Below, in pieces: positions 38,015-48,528 of a DNA stretch of 64,000 nt (positions are counted from its first letter, which is position 1; every line of letters starts with the position of its first letter). The position numbers were made by a program, and so were the translations under genes. The stretch spans positions 110,470 to 174,469 of the forward strand of contig NZ_LMTZ01000024.1 of assembly GCF_001456025.1 (NCBI RefSeq), written 5' to 3'. This stretch comes from Mastigocoleus testarum BC008 (GTDB taxonomy: Bacteria; Cyanobacteriota; Cyanobacteriia; Cyanobacteriales; Nostocaceae). Under the pieces are notes generated by a model, which was given only the letters and a program-made list of their open reading frames with translations, had not been told where the DNA came from and did no database searches.

Positions 38015-38551
38015 ATGGTTATGAAACCGGACTTTTTAGGTGGTGGGGGCGTACAAGAAGATGATTTTAGTCCGGAATTGCAGGTAGAAAGCCCTGAAGG
38101 TGAGTTACATTTACGCTTTTATATTCCTTCGCATCAGGAGTTTGCCTTGCTTGCAACCGGTATTAAGGAGGTGATCGAACTTTCTCCTGATAGAATCACA
38201 CCGATCCCTAATGCTTCTCCATTGTTGCTGGGTACTCTAAACTTACGAGGTCGAGTGATTTGGGTCGCGGACTTGGGTCAATTCCTTGGGGAAGTAACCC
38301 CATTAAATACCGATCGCGCTGAAATCTCAGTAATTGCAATTGAAGAGCAAGATACGATTGTGGGTTTAGCTGTAGAGGGAATTGGTGGGATGGATTGGCT
38401 AGATATTCAGAACTCAGTCGCACCGAATAATGTACCTGATATAATGGCTCCTTTTTTGCGGGCAGAGTGGGTACTGGACTCTCAAAAAGGTAATTCTTTG
38501 AAATTACTGGATCAAACAGCAATTTTAAGAAGCGCAAGGTGGGTCGGATGA
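38015..38551 (+). CDS. hmpC: CheW-like coupling protein HmpC
   Basis: This 178-residue protein has a CheW fold, linking the HmpD receptor to the HmpE kinase. After a 25-residue leader it shows LRFYIPSHQEFALLATGIKEVIEL, ITPIPNASPLLLGTLNLRGRVIWVADL (read in part), which is the CheW signature, and VAVEGIGGMDWL-like strands. GGATAAGG precedes the start. It is tightly packed between hmpB and hmpD. Confidence 0.92.
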   Translation: MVMKPDFLGGGGVQEDDFSPELQVESPEGELHLRFYIPSHQEFALLATGIKEVIELSPDRITPIPNASPLLLGTLNLRGRVIWVADLGQFLGEVTPLNTDRAEISVIAIEEQDTIVGLAVEGIGGMDWLDIQNSVAPNNVPDIMAPFLRAEWVLDSQKGNSLKLLDQTAILRSARWVG

Positions 38552-38604
38552 GTTTAAGCTGGAGTAATTTTGGCTGGATAAACTTGGGAGGGAGGAAATA
38601 GGAA

Positions 38605-41600
38605 ATGACAGCAAGTATAAACCCTTATTTTGATAAGTATCAACAAGCTTGTAAAGCTTATGTTCAAAAAGACTACAACCAGGCAGTTGCTTTAATTGAT
38701 GAGGTAGCAGAAAATTTACCAGATGACCCAAACACTCATTTACTTAGAGGTCACATTTACTATGTGTTAAATAAATATGAGATCGCACAAGCTGAATATC
38801 AAAGTGTATTAGATTTAACCGAAGACTTGGAAGTAATCAGTTGTGCTAAGGAAGGTTTGGATAATATTTCTAAATCTCAATCTCAATACACATCTCAAAA
38901 TATGTCAGAAGATCTATCTGAAAATATTTCAGAAAGAAGTTTTACAAATGTTTCTGAAGTCTCAATAGATCTAAACTCTAGTTTTAAAGAAAATAACAAT
39001 TCAGAAATTGAGAATACAGAGGAATTTGCTGATAGTGGTTTTAATTTGGATACCTGGAGTGAATTGTCGCTATCCCAAGGGGAAGTGAAGAATCCCTTTG
39101 AAATGGTAATGAATGATCTGGAATTGGATAGTACGCCTAATTCAAATTCAGACCACAATGCAAATGAAATTTTTATAGATCCTTTTAGTGTTGAGCCGAA
39201 TATATCTAAATCTAGTAACTCAGAGAATAAAGAAGATAATTCAGTTAGTTTAGAAATACCTTCCTTTTTGAAAGATAATCAAGATTTAGAATCAAATGAT
39301 ATTTTTTCTTATGGTTCAAAAGATTTGGCTGAGGAAAAATCTTCTGGTGAAGTTCATAACGAAACCGATGATTTAAATAACTCGCCGTTCGCAGAATTTG
39401 AATCATCGTTCGATGATAATTCAAATGAAGAGTCAGATATCTTAGAAAATGAATTGATTGAGATAGAAAATAATCAAAGTATTCAATTTGGTAGTCATAA
39501 TTCGGAAGATCATACCTTATTTACAAATAATACTATTCCGAAAATAGAAGAACAACTAGCAGAACACGTACAAGGTTCGCTTATAGATCAGCGTTCTTTA
39601 GATGATAGTTCTGACAATAGTAATTTAGATAATAATTCCTTAGATAATATTTCCCTAGACAATAGTTCCCCTAATAGTAATTTAGATGATAACCCCCCAG
39701 AGAATATTTCCTTGGACAATAGTTCTCATAATAATGAGAATCTTTTAGAAGATAATTTTGAAAGCACCACTGATGTGGATGCTAAAGATGAAATATCAAC
39801 TTTAGAAAATATCTCATTAGATGATTCTCCATCAAAAACTTCATCTTCCTTCAGTAGTTTTGACCTTGACGAACAACAATCGCAAAGTTTTGATTTAGGT
39901 GGTAATAATAGTTTCGACCTAGAAGCGTTTGAATCGGCTTTTGCTTCTCAAGATCCTAGTGAAGATAGCAATGCGATAACTGATAGTGATATTCCTCAAA
40001 GTAGTAATATCGAATTTTTAGATGATTTTGAAGAGTTTGATGATTTAGGTAATATTCCTGGGTTTGACACTCCTGGAGATTCTAGTTTTGGCGATTCCCA
40101 AGCCAGTTCTGGTTACTTAGATACCGGTAGCAACTTTTCTTCCAGTCAACCACTAGAACAAAAAAGTCATAAAAAGTCATCTAAAGATCCCAGGGGGACT
40201 GATAGCGAAGCCGAACTATTTAGTATTAACTCTTCCCAAGAAGCAGTTCCAATTTTTACCCAGACAGACATCAAACATGTTGATCCACAAGTGAATGTCG
40301 AGCAAGGAGTTTTGGCTCCCTTAGAAAATGCCCCATTAAAGAAAAAACAATGGCTAATTACTGGTGCTGTGGGTGCTGTGTCTATGATAGTGGTGGCTAC
40401 TGTGACCTATTTGGCTTCCAACTTTAACCCACCTCAACAACGAGAATCAGTCAGAAATACAGGTTGGGCGATGGCTTTAGCTGCAGGAATTTCTAGCGCT
40501 GCAACTACAGGTTTTATGAGCAGCTTCACAATGCGGCAAATTCGCCGGACAACTCAAGACTTGCAAAATCAATTTAACGCTGTGCGTCAAGGTAATCTTA
40601 ATGTCCAAGCTACAGTTTATTCGGAAGATGAACTGGGACAATTAGCTACCGGTTTCAATGAAATGGCACGGGTCATCTTTACAACAACCTATGAAGCCAC
40701 CCGCAAAGCCCAAGAACAAGAAGAAGCCAAAGAAAACCTACAACGTCAAGTAATTCGTTTGTTGGACGATGTGGAAGGAGCGGCTAGAGGAGATTTGACA
40801 GTGCAAGCTGAAGTGACAGCAGACGTACTTGGAGCAGTTGCAGATGCTTTTAACTTAACAATTCAAAATTTGCGCGATATTGTCCAACAAGTTAAAGTGG
40901 CAGCACGAGAAGTTACTAAAGGTGCGACAAATTCGGAAACCTTTGCTCGAGCATTATCTAGCGATGCTTTACGTCAAGCGGAAGAATTAGCCGGTACCCT
41001 TAATTCAGTACAGGTGATGACTGATTCCATCCACCGGGTAGCAGAAGCAGCAAGAGAAGCAGAAGCTGTTGCTCGTGATGCTAGCGATACAGCTCTTAAA
41101 GGTGGAGAAGCGGTAGAAAATACGGTAGCTGGAATTCTAGAAATTCGGGAAACAGTTGCTGAAACCACTCGAAAAGTTAAGCGCTTGGCTGAATCTTCCC
41201 AAGAGATTTCTAAAATTGTGGCTTTGATTTCCCAAATTGCTTCTCGGACAAATTTACTCGCACTTAATGCTAGTATTGAAGCTGCAAGAGCGGGCGATGC
41301 TGGTAGAGGTTTTGCGATCGTCGCTGATGAAGTACGTCAGTTAGCAGATAAATCTGCCAAATCTTTAAAAGAAATCGAACAAATTGTTTTACAGATTCAA
41401 AGCGAAACTGGTTCTGTGATGACCGCAATGGAGGAAGGTACGCAACAGGTAATTAAAGGTACTAAATTGGCGGAAGAAGCTAAACGTTCCTTGGAAAATA
41501 TTATCCACACAGCCAAGCGTATCGATATCCTAGTGCGTTCTATTACTGCTGATACTGTCAATCAAACAGACACATCTCGAGCTGTTGCCCATGTAATGCA

Positions 41601-41739
41601 ATCAGTAGAGTTAACTGCACAAGAAACCTCCCAAGAAGCACAAAGAGTATCCGGTGCTCTACAGCATTTAGTTGGTGTATCTCGCGATCTCATCTCATCT
41701 GTGGAACGTTTCCGTGTAGAAACTGTCCAATCAAAGTAA
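38605..41739 (+). CDS. hmpD: Methyl-accepting chemotaxis-like protein HmpD
   Basis: This 1044-residue receptor begins with a TPR-like region (residues 1-95), then a very long Asn/Asp/Ser/Glu-rich, probably disordered segment (about 96-590) with SLDN-type repeats. Two hydrophobic stretches follow (about 593-615 and 628-650), then HAMP ([19 protein letters not shown] and on) and a canonical MCP signalling domain with the tip [20 protein letters not shown] and [12 protein letters not shown] (each under 20 residues as quoted). GGAGGAAATAGG precedes the ATG. No GAF or other known sensor domain is seen, so input is probably through TPR contacts rather than a ligand or light. Confidence 0.93.
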   Translation: MTASINPYFDKYQQACKAYVQKDYNQAVALIDEVAENLPDDPNTHLLRGHIYYVLNKYEIAQAEYQSVLDLTEDLEVISCAKEGLDNISKSQSQYTSQNMSEDLSENISERSFTNVSEVSIDLNSSFKENNNSEIENTEEFADSGFNLDTWSELSLSQGEVKNPFEMVMNDLELDSTPNSNSDHNANEIFIDPFSVEPNISKSSNSENKEDNSVSLEIPSFLKDNQDLESNDIFSYGSKDLAEEKSSGEVHNETDDLNNSPFAEFESSFDDNSNEESDILENELIEIENNQSIQFGSHNSEDHTLFTNNTIPKIEEQLAEHVQGSLIDQRSLDDSSDNSNLDNNSLDNISLDNSSPNSNLDDNPPENISLDNSSHNNENLLEDNFESTTDVDAKDEISTLENISLDDSPSKTSSSFSSFDLDEQQSQSFDLGGNNSFDLEAFESAFASQDPSEDSNAITDSDIPQSSNIEFLDDFEEFDDLGNIPGFDTPGDSSFGDSQASSGYLDTGSNFSSSQPLEQKSHKKSSKDPRGTDSEAELFSINSSQEAVPIFTQTDIKHVDPQVNVEQGVLAPLENAPLKKKQWLITGAVGAVSMIVVATVTYLASNFNPPQQRESVRNTGWAMALAAGISSAATTGFMSSFTMRQIRRTTQDLQNQFNAVRQGNLNVQATVYSEDELGQLATGFNEMARVIFTTTYEATRKAQEQEEAKENLQRQVIRLLDDVEGAARGDLTVQAEVTADVLGAVADAFNLTIQNLRDIVQQVKVAAREVTKGATNSETFARALSSDALRQAEELAGTLNSVQVMTDSIHRVAEAAREAEAVARDASDTALKGGEAVENTVAGILEIRETVAETTRKVKRLAESSQEISKIVALISQIASRTNLLALNASIEAARAGDAGRGFAIVADEVRQLADKSAKSLKEIEQIVLQIQSETGSVMTAMEEGTQQVIKGTKLAEEAKRSLENIIHTAKRIDILVRSITADTVNQTDTSRAVAHVMQSVELTAQETSQEAQRVSGALQHLVGVSRDLISSVERFRVETVQSK

Positions 41740-41859
41740 AGTGAATAAAGCTAAAAGTTCAAATAATTGAGCTATAGTTAGTATTTTAAATCACAACTAA
41801 TTACAACTATCCCCGAACAATCAGTATCATCGATGACTTATGAATTGTGAGCTTTAACT

Positions 41860-44800
41860 ATGCTGCCAGAACAACAACAGCGCATTTTAGGTTACTTCAT
41901 TGAAGAAGCAAGAGACCATTTAAATACAATTGAACAGGGTTTGCTCAATCTTCAGGGTACCCTAAATGACCCGGAAACGATTAATGAAGTTTTTCGGGCG
42001 GCTCATTCCATTAAAGGGGGAGCTGCGATGCTAGGTCTGAGTAGCATTCAAAGGACGGCTCACCGTTTGGAAGATTGCTTTAAATTACTTAAAGAACACC
42101 CAGTTCAAGTAGATCAAAAATTAGAATCTCTGTTTCTTGGGGCCTCAGATACTTTAAAATCTCTTTTAGAGCATCTTCAAGGACCTTTTGGGCTTTCCGA
42201 GGAAAAAGCCTCAGAACTAATGTTGGAAGCAGAACCTGTTTTTAAGTGGTTACAAGAACACCTTGACTCATTGGTTAAGGAAGGAGGTGTTTCAAGTGAG
42301 AGTGGGACAACAGGTGTCAATGGAGATGGTAGTAACTCATCTACAAAAAGTAACATTCCCTTACCAAGTACAGGTGATGGTTTAGTTAATTTGCAAAACC
42401 AAACGCTACAAACCCTACGGGTAATGTTACAGTTATTCAAACAGGAAGTAACATCCCAAAGCAGACAAGAACTACAAAATTGTACCCAAGAATTGCTGAG
42501 CGTTGGTAAGGTCTTGAATCTGCATAACTGGTGCAAGTTATGTGAGACAGCCCAGGGCGCGATCGCAAATCCAGATAATAGCTATTTAGTTTTAGCAAAA
42601 ATTGTTATCACTCAAATTAAACAATCTTTAGAGTTAGCCGTAGCTGGAAGAGATGACGAAATAGTCGTTTCCCAAGAATTGGAAGCTTTGGTTGCAGTTC
42701 CAGAAATTGATTTATTAGAAATAAATTCTCCACAATCAAATTCTACACCTGTACCTTCTACAAAAACGCAGAATCCAGAATTAACTTCTGATATAGTACA
42801 TGATGCAGAGTTCGATACCTCAGAACAAGTCAATGAAATTGACACAGATTCTTTAAGGACTGGAACTTCAGAGAAAACCGATCTTGATAATGCAGTTGAG
42901 GTTGGAAATAATCATCATCTGGATAGCGATGCAAAGATAGATTTCCAGGAAAATTTGCATCTTCCAATAGCACAAGATCGAGTTACCAGTATTCCGGAAC
43001 TTTCTTTGCAATTTGATTTCGATCAATTTTATGATGAAGAAGATGAGCTCGAACTTGATAGTTCAGAACCCCCATGTCCTGAAGTTGGAATAGCTGAATT
43101 AAACACCCTAGCAGATTTGTTTGAAGGTGAAACTCCCGACTTGGAAAAAACTTGGGAAAAAGAAGAAATTCTTGATACTGCTACTACCAATAAATTCGCA
43201 GTTGAAAACAACGAAGAGCAGCAACATGATACTGACAGCGAATTTATTAAAGATATTCTGTTTGAACATGATAGTAGCAATGTGGAAGTTCCTAATCGGG
43301 ATGAAAAAGAAGATTTAACTTTAGTACAACTATTTGGTGATGACTTTTTTGAAGAAGATTTCAACGAGAAACAATCAGAAACTTCATCTAGTGAATTGGG
43401 AAGCACGGGTCAAAGCTTGGATCGGATAACTAACTCCACTTCAACATCAAAAGATCGAGAATTGGAAACCGTATCTCAAGATACTAAGAACAATTTTGAC
43501 CGGGAAATCGGCGAACAGGTAGATGAAGAAATTGAGAGTTTATTATCCCTGGCTTTCGATTCTGAAGAATTGGAATCAAATTCAGAAATACCAACAGCAT
43601 CACCAACAGAAACAATTGCAGAGTTAGAATTATCCCAATCCCAAACAGGGAATTTAGAAGAGTTAACTTTGGATGGGAGCGATAATTTTGAATTACTAGA
43701 AAATAGAATTTCTACTGATGAGCATAATTATGAAGCTTTAAACTCTGAGAAAATATTAGCAGATGAAGGTTTACTATTAGAGAATTTATTCTTTGAGGAT
43801 AACGAAACTAGTACCGCACAGACTGAAAATCACGAAGATAGCAATATATTCGATGAAATTAATCATGAGAGTAATGAAATAACTCCAAATCTAGCTGTTT
43901 CTAGCAATGATAATTGGTGGGAACATGAGCATCTAGAATTACAGAACTCAGAAATGGTTCTTCCCACTGAAGAAGATGTTGTAGAAGAATTGGAAGCAAA
44001 TTTGTCTTTAGACCGGGAAAACGTTTTCAGTTCGGATATAGGTAACGATACCTTCGACTTGGAGGATTTATCTCTGGATCTTGGTTCCGAAGAACAGTTT
44101 GCTTTAATGTTTTATGACGAAGATACTAATGATTTATTCGGTCATCCTTCAAATGAGCAAATTATTTCTCCCCCATCCCACGATGGAGAATTTCCACCCC
44201 AGGAGGTGCACGCTGTCTCGCAGCAACCAGAAGAATTAGAATTATTTCCCGAATTTACTGGTTCTGATGCAGAAAATTTGAATGATATATCAGAATCTGA
44301 AGTGTCTATTTCTGAAGATTATACAGATTTAAGCACCGATGAAATGAGAAAACTGTCGGGTGGATTTGCTTTTATTAAACAAGAATCAAGTCATCATATA
44401 AATCAAGATATAATTGACGATTTATTTGGGGTTCCAGTCGAAGATAATAAAAGTATAGAATTACCTGGGGCTGAAGCAAAATTAATTCAAGGTTTTGATT
44501 CTAATTCAGACACTGCAGAATTAGAAATATACGAGAATCTCGATAATTTATTTTCATCAGATGAATTAGAAGAATTTAACGCACAATTAAACTCTAATGA
44601 AGTAGATTCTAAAGCAGAAAGTCCTGAAATTTTAAGTTCTGAAATTTTAAGTTCTGAAATTTTAAGTTCTGAAATTTTAAGTTCTGAAATAGCAAGTCCT
44701 GAAATAGAACATCCTGAAGTCTTAGATACAGCAGTATTAGATTCTCAAATTATAAATCCTGAAGTTATAAATCCTGAAGCTATAAATCTTGAAGCTATAA

Positions 44801-47280
44801 ATCCTGAAACTGTAAATCCTGAAGCTATAAATCCTGAAACTATAAATCCTGAAACTGTAAATCCTGAAACTGTAAATCCTGAGACTGTAAATCCTGAAGT
44901 TCTAGAGAAGAAAAAGGTAGATTCTAAAGTTGTAAACTCTGAGTTGATAAATGCTACAGAAAACTCATCTTCAAATAAAACAGACGGGAATGAAATAAAT
45001 AACATAGATGCAATAGATGAATTTGCAGAGTTAGAAGGATTATTAGATGAGAATAAAGCATCTACTCCAGCCATTGAAAATGAAGATTTTGCTGCTTTAG
45101 AAACATTACTAGGTAAGGAAGAACCAAATAGTAATAGTACCGCAGATCCTCAAAAACATAATTTACAAAATAATTCTCAAAACACACCTACATCCGACAC
45201 ACCAAATTCAGAAAAAGATTCTACCTTATCCAGTATTGAAGATGAATTTAGTGATTTACAAAAATTATTAGATGAAGTTGTTAACACTATACCAGCTTCA
45301 GGCAAAATTCAAAAAAGCAATACTGTAGGTCGTCAAATTTCTCCCACTCGTCGGGTTGCTCGATTTGAACAATTGATGAAAGTACCGGTCAAGCACCTCG
45401 ATGAAATGAGTAATTTGGTTGGGGAGTTGGTAGTTAATCGTAACACTTTAGAACAAGATCAAGACCGTTTGCGACAATCCTTGGATAATTTACTACATCA
45501 GGTACACTATCTCTCTGATGTAGGTTCGAGAATGCAGGAGTTGTACGAACGCTCGCTCTTAGAAGCATCATTACTTGCAAGTCGTCACAAAAGTTTGTTG
45601 GATAGTAGTGACGGAGACAGAGGTTTAAATGAATTAGAAATGGATCGGTTTACTCCTTTCCATACCTTGTCTCAGGAGATGATTGAATTAATTGTTCGGG
45701 TACGGGAGTCATCGAGTGACATTGAATTTGTAATTGAAGAAACCGAACGAGTAGCGCGTCAATTTCGACAAGTAACTACACAACTCCAGGAAGGACTTAC
45801 GCGATCGCGAATGGTACCTTTTGCTGAAGCCACCGATAGACTCAAACGTGGGGTACGCGATAACGCAATCAAATGTGGGAAACAAGTTGAATTAGTAATT
45901 GAAGGTCAGGATACCCTCATCGATAAAATGATTTTGGAACACCTGACTAATCCCCTCACTCATATGCTTAATAATGCGATCGCTCACGGGATTGAAACTC
46001 CAGAAGAACGAGAAGCAAAGGGGAAATCACCAATAGGGGTTATTACTGTTTGTGCATTATATCAGGGTAACCAAACCGTAATTTCTGTAAGCGATGATGG
46101 TGCAGGTATTGACCCCGAGCGAGTTAAAGAAAAAGCCGTAGCTCGAGGTTTAGTCAGTAGTCAACAAGCCCAAAAAATGTCTTCCCTGGATGTTTACGAA
46201 CTATTATTCGAACCAGGTTTTAGTACCAAGGACCAAGCTGACGATCTTGCAGGTCGAGGTGTAGGAATGGATGTAGTTCGTACGGAAATTAGTGAAATTC
46301 GGGGAACAGTTAGTATTGATTCTAGCATCGGTAAAGGAACTTCCCTCACCATTCGTTTACCAGTAACCCTAAGTATTTGTAAAGCCCTTTGTTGCGTTTC
46401 CGAACGAGCAAGAATTGCTTTCCCTATGGATGGAGTAGAAGATACCTTAGATATACCCGTCAAAAAAATTCAAACTGATTCCCAAGGTAAGCAATTTATC
46501 TCATGGCGTGGAGTGAAACTACCATTTAAACCTCTCAAAGAACTTTTAACTTATAATCGTCAACTCAGTAGAGGTAACGTTTATGCTGGAAATCGTGATG
46601 ATGATATGATTTCCATCATTATAGTTCGTTCGGCGAACAAAATGATCGCTCTACAAATCGATCGCGTACTTAGCGAACAAGAAATTGTAATTAAACAATT
46701 TGAAGGTCCAGCTCCTAAACCTTTTGGTGTTGCTGGTGCTACCGTACTCGGGGATGGTCGAATTATGGCGATCGCTGATGTTTTAGAAATACTTGATATC
46801 TTTGAAGGGCGAACATCTAAACAAAATATAACAGGTATTTGGGAACAAAATACGATTTCTCATCCCCCAGATACTACTGATACAAAAGTCGATCCGACTG
46901 TATTAATTGTTGATGACTCAATTACAGTTAGGGAATTACTTTCACTCACATTTAGCAAAGCAGGTTACCGAGTAGAACAAGCTCGCGATGGTCAAGAAGC
47001 TTGGGATAAATTACGTTCTGGTTTACCTTGCGATATCATTTTCTGTGATATTGAAATGCCCCGTTGTGATGGTTTAGAATTACTTTCACGAATTCAAAAA
47101 GATGAAGGTCTCAATCATTTGCCCATTGCAATGTTAACTTCTAGGGGTGCGGATAAACATCGACAAATGGCGATTGATTTAGGTGCTAGCGGTTACTTTA
47201 CAAAACCATATCTAGAAGAAGCTTTGTTGGAAGCTGCAGGAAGAATGCTCAAAGGTGAAAAGTTAGTTGGTAATGGTTAG
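41860..47280 (+). CDS. hmpE: CheA-type hybrid histidine kinase HmpE
   Basis: This 1806-residue kinase is longer than usual. An N-terminal HPt domain has its phospho-acceptor His49 in AAHSIKGGAAML. A huge acidic linker (about 150-1150) follows, rich in EL/ENL/SLD patterns and containing tandem pentapeptides (about 920-1015, EILSS and NPETV types). The C-terminal third is a standard CheA core: dimerisation (KHLDEMSNLVGELVVNR), ATPase (N-box HMLNNAIAHGIE, SDDGAGID, GRGVGMDVV), CheW domain, and a receiver with Asp in FCDIEMPRCDGLE and Lys in TKPYLE. It is the terminal gene of the hmp run; its stop is 1 bp from the stop of the next, convergent gene. Confidence 0.94.
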   Translation: MLPEQQQRILGYFIEEARDHLNTIEQGLLNLQGTLNDPETINEVFRAAHSIKGGAAMLGLSSIQRTAHRLEDCFKLLKEHPVQVDQKLESLFLGASDTLKSLLEHLQGPFGLSEEKASELMLEAEPVFKWLQEHLDSLVKEGGVSSESGTTGVNGDGSNSSTKSNIPLPSTGDGLVNLQNQTLQTLRVMLQLFKQEVTSQSRQELQNCTQELLSVGKVLNLHNWCKLCETAQGAIANPDNSYLVLAKIVITQIKQSLELAVAGRDDEIVVSQELEALVAVPEIDLLEINSPQSNSTPVPSTKTQNPELTSDIVHDAEFDTSEQVNEIDTDSLRTGTSEKTDLDNAVEVGNNHHLDSDAKIDFQENLHLPIAQDRVTSIPELSLQFDFDQFYDEEDELELDSSEPPCPEVGIAELNTLADLFEGETPDLEKTWEKEEILDTATTNKFAVENNEEQQHDTDSEFIKDILFEHDSSNVEVPNRDEKEDLTLVQLFGDDFFEEDFNEKQSETSSSELGSTGQSLDRITNSTSTSKDRELETVSQDTKNNFDREIGEQVDEEIESLLSLAFDSEELESNSEIPTASPTETIAELELSQSQTGNLEELTLDGSDNFELLENRISTDEHNYEALNSEKILADEGLLLENLFFEDNETSTAQTENHEDSNIFDEINHESNEITPNLAVSSNDNWWEHEHLELQNSEMVLPTEEDVVEELEANLSLDRENVFSSDIGNDTFDLEDLSLDLGSEEQFALMFYDEDTNDLFGHPSNEQIISPPSHDGEFPPQEVHAVSQQPEELELFPEFTGSDAENLNDISESEVSISEDYTDLSTDEMRKLSGGFAFIKQESSHHINQDIIDDLFGVPVEDNKSIELPGAEAKLIQGFDSNSDTAELEIYENLDNLFSSDELEEFNAQLNSNEVDSKAESPEILSSEILSSEILSSEILSSEIASPEIEHPEVLDTAVLDSQIINPEVINPEAINLEAINPETVNPEAINPETINPETVNPETVNPETVNPEVLEKKKVDSKVVNSELINATENSSSNKTDGNEINNIDAIDEFAELEGLLDENKASTPAIENEDFAALETLLGKEEPNSNSTADPQKHNLQNNSQNTPTSDTPNSEKDSTLSSIEDEFSDLQKLLDEVVNTIPASGKIQKSNTVGRQISPTRRVARFEQLMKVPVKHLDEMSNLVGELVVNRNTLEQDQDRLRQSLDNLLHQVHYLSDVGSRMQELYERSLLEASLLASRHKSLLDSSDGDRGLNELEMDRFTPFHTLSQEMIELIVRVRESSSDIEFVIEETERVARQFRQVTTQLQEGLTRSRMVPFAEATDRLKRGVRDNAIKCGKQVELVIEGQDTLIDKMILEHLTNPLTHMLNNAIAHGIETPEEREAKGKSPIGVITVCALYQGNQTVISVSDDGAGIDPERVKEKAVARGLVSSQQAQKMSSLDVYELLFEPGFSTKDQADDLAGRGVGMDVVRTEISEIRGTVSIDSSIGKGTSLTIRLPVTLSICKALCCVSERARIAFPMDGVEDTLDIPVKKIQTDSQGKQFISWRGVKLPFKPLKELLTYNRQLSRGNVYAGNRDDDMISIIIVRSANKMIALQIDRVLSEQEIVIKQFEGPAPKPFGVAGATVLGDGRIMAIADVLEILDIFEGRTSKQNITGIWEQNTISHPPDTTDTKVDPTVLIVDDSITVRELLSLTFSKAGYRVEQARDGQEAWDKLRSGLPCDIIFCDIEMPRCDGLELLSRIQKDEGLNHLPIAMLTSRGADKHRQMAIDLGASGYFTKPYLEEALLEAAGRMLKGEKLVGNG
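44626..44910 (+). repeat. hmpE: 15-bp tandem repeats inside hmpE
   Basis: Four identical 15-bp units GAAATTTTAAGTTCT run from 44626 to 44685. A second array of related 15-bp units, of the form AATCCTGAAACTGTA, runs from about 44755 to 44905 (about ten units). Being multiples of three, gains or losses change only linker length, not frame. Confidence 0.95.
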
Positions 47281-47281
47281 C

Positions 47282-47755
47282 TCACGATAAAAACTTACTC
47301 AAATCAAATTCTTCATCTGATTGTTCTTCATTATTTCTTTCCATACTCAACATCAACAAAATCCGCTCGGAGTAATCAACCGCTCCCCGCAATTCTTTCT
47401 GTAATATTTCCAAACCACCATTAGCATACTCTTCGAAAATATGATTGCGTTGAGTCACATATTCTTCTTCATTGGGGGAAAGTACTTTGATATCTCTACT
47501 TTCGGTTACTCCCAGCAACTTTAAAACCCAATCATGTCCCATCGATGCGAAATACTCTAACCTGATAGGTGCTGGTTCCCGCTTAGAAATTTCACCGAGT
47601 GGGACCCGTTTATTATGTTTCGCTCCCAAAGCAGCAGCAAATACAATTGCATCAGCAAAAGTTTGAAATGGTCCCGTTTCACCATCTGCACAAGTCAAAG
47701 CTTTTACTAGATCCGCCTTATCCTTTGCAACCCTGATTCTACCAGTCTCAGCCAT
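47282..47755 (-). CDS. DNA phosphorothioation-associated protein 4
   Basis: This 157-residue soluble protein matches, from recall, the small 'DNA phosphorothioation-associated protein 4' family found in dnd clusters. Features are the N-terminal TGRIRVAKDKADLVKALT, the Ala-rich helix FADAIVFAAALGAKHNKRVP, and a helical end with EYANGGLEILQKEL and an acidic tail. Biochemical role is not established. It is the last gene of a minus-strand run with dndD and a Uma2 nuclease, and its stop is one base from the hmpE stop on the other strand. No DNA-binding motif is obvious. Confidence 0.75.
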   Translation of the reverse strand: MAETGRIRVAKDKADLVKALTCADGETGPFQTFADAIVFAAALGAKHNKRVPLGEISKREPAPIRLEYFASMGHDWVLKLLGVTESRDIKVLSPNEEEYVTQRNHIFEEYANGGLEILQKELRGAVDYSERILLMLSMERNNEEQSDEEFDLSKFLS

Positions 47756-47850
47756 ATCACAAACATTTAATTTGCAACAATCTTAGCCGAAAGCCGCAAA
47801 TAATGTCGAAAATCTTCTTTCTTCCCATACTAGAGTTCTATGCGGCTTAT

Positions 47851-48528
47851 TTATTTTCCAAATATATCTAACAACCAACGGTTGATTTCTCCATCTTCTT
47901 CCGTTTGACTTTTTTTCAATGCTTCTTCCACTAATTCAATTTTTAACCCTTTGAGTACTTCCGATTCATCAATCTGACCGCTACGTCCATCGGCGATCGA
48001 AAAAGCAATTACACGATCTACATTTGCATCAACTACCCAATACTCCTGGGATCCCGACTGTTCGTAAAGCAATCTTTTCATCCCCAAATCATCATTAATG
48101 GATGTTGCACCAATTTCTACAACTAGAGTTGGTGAGGGAAATTCATTTAAATTAATTGGTTTATTACTGCGTGGCGGTAACTTAAACTCCAAACCGATGT
48201 AATATGACAAATCTGGTTGTAATTCACTTCTACCCGAACTGCGAAAACTAGCATTATTTAATTCCACGATTCTGATATTTTTCAGAGTTGCGAATAATTT
48301 GATGATGCTGGAAATAATTGAGTTATGTCTAGCATGAAGCGGTCCGATTGGTGACATTTCACTCCTCATGTAGCCATCATGGTAATAAAATTTGGCTTTT
48401 TCATCAAATTTCTCATTTTTATCGTCTGCAAATTCAATAAACTCTTCCCAGGTTGCTTTCACCCAAATATCTGTTACTAATTTATTTTGAGTAAGTTTAT
48501 TCTGAGTGGAAGAACTACTAACCATCAC
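47851..48528 (-). CDS. Uma2-family (DUF820) predicted endonuclease
   Basis: This 225-residue protein is of the Uma2 restriction-endonuclease-like family, abundant in cyanobacteria. The PD-(D/E)XK-type core is visible: QPDLSYYIG (about residue 110), PTLVVEIGATSINDDLGMKRLLYEQS (Glu-Ile and the following Lys, read in part) and EYWVVDANVDRV. It starts at GTG 48528 or, more likely, ATG 48525, inside the 3' end of dndD, so it is translationally coupled to it. Such coupling is uncommon for Uma2 genes, which usually stand alone. Nuclease activity is predicted only. Confidence 0.85.
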   Translation of the reverse strand: MMVSSSSTQNKLTQNKLVTDIWVKATWEEFIEFADDKNEKFDEKAKFYYHDGYMRSEMSPIGPLHARHNSIISSIIKLFATLKNIRIVELNNASFRSSGRSELQPDLSYYIGLEFKLPPRSNKPINLNEFPSPTLVVEIGATSINDDLGMKRLLYEQSGSQEYWVVDANVDRVIAFSIADGRSGQIDESEVLKGLKIELVEEALKKSQTEEDGEINRWLLDIFGK

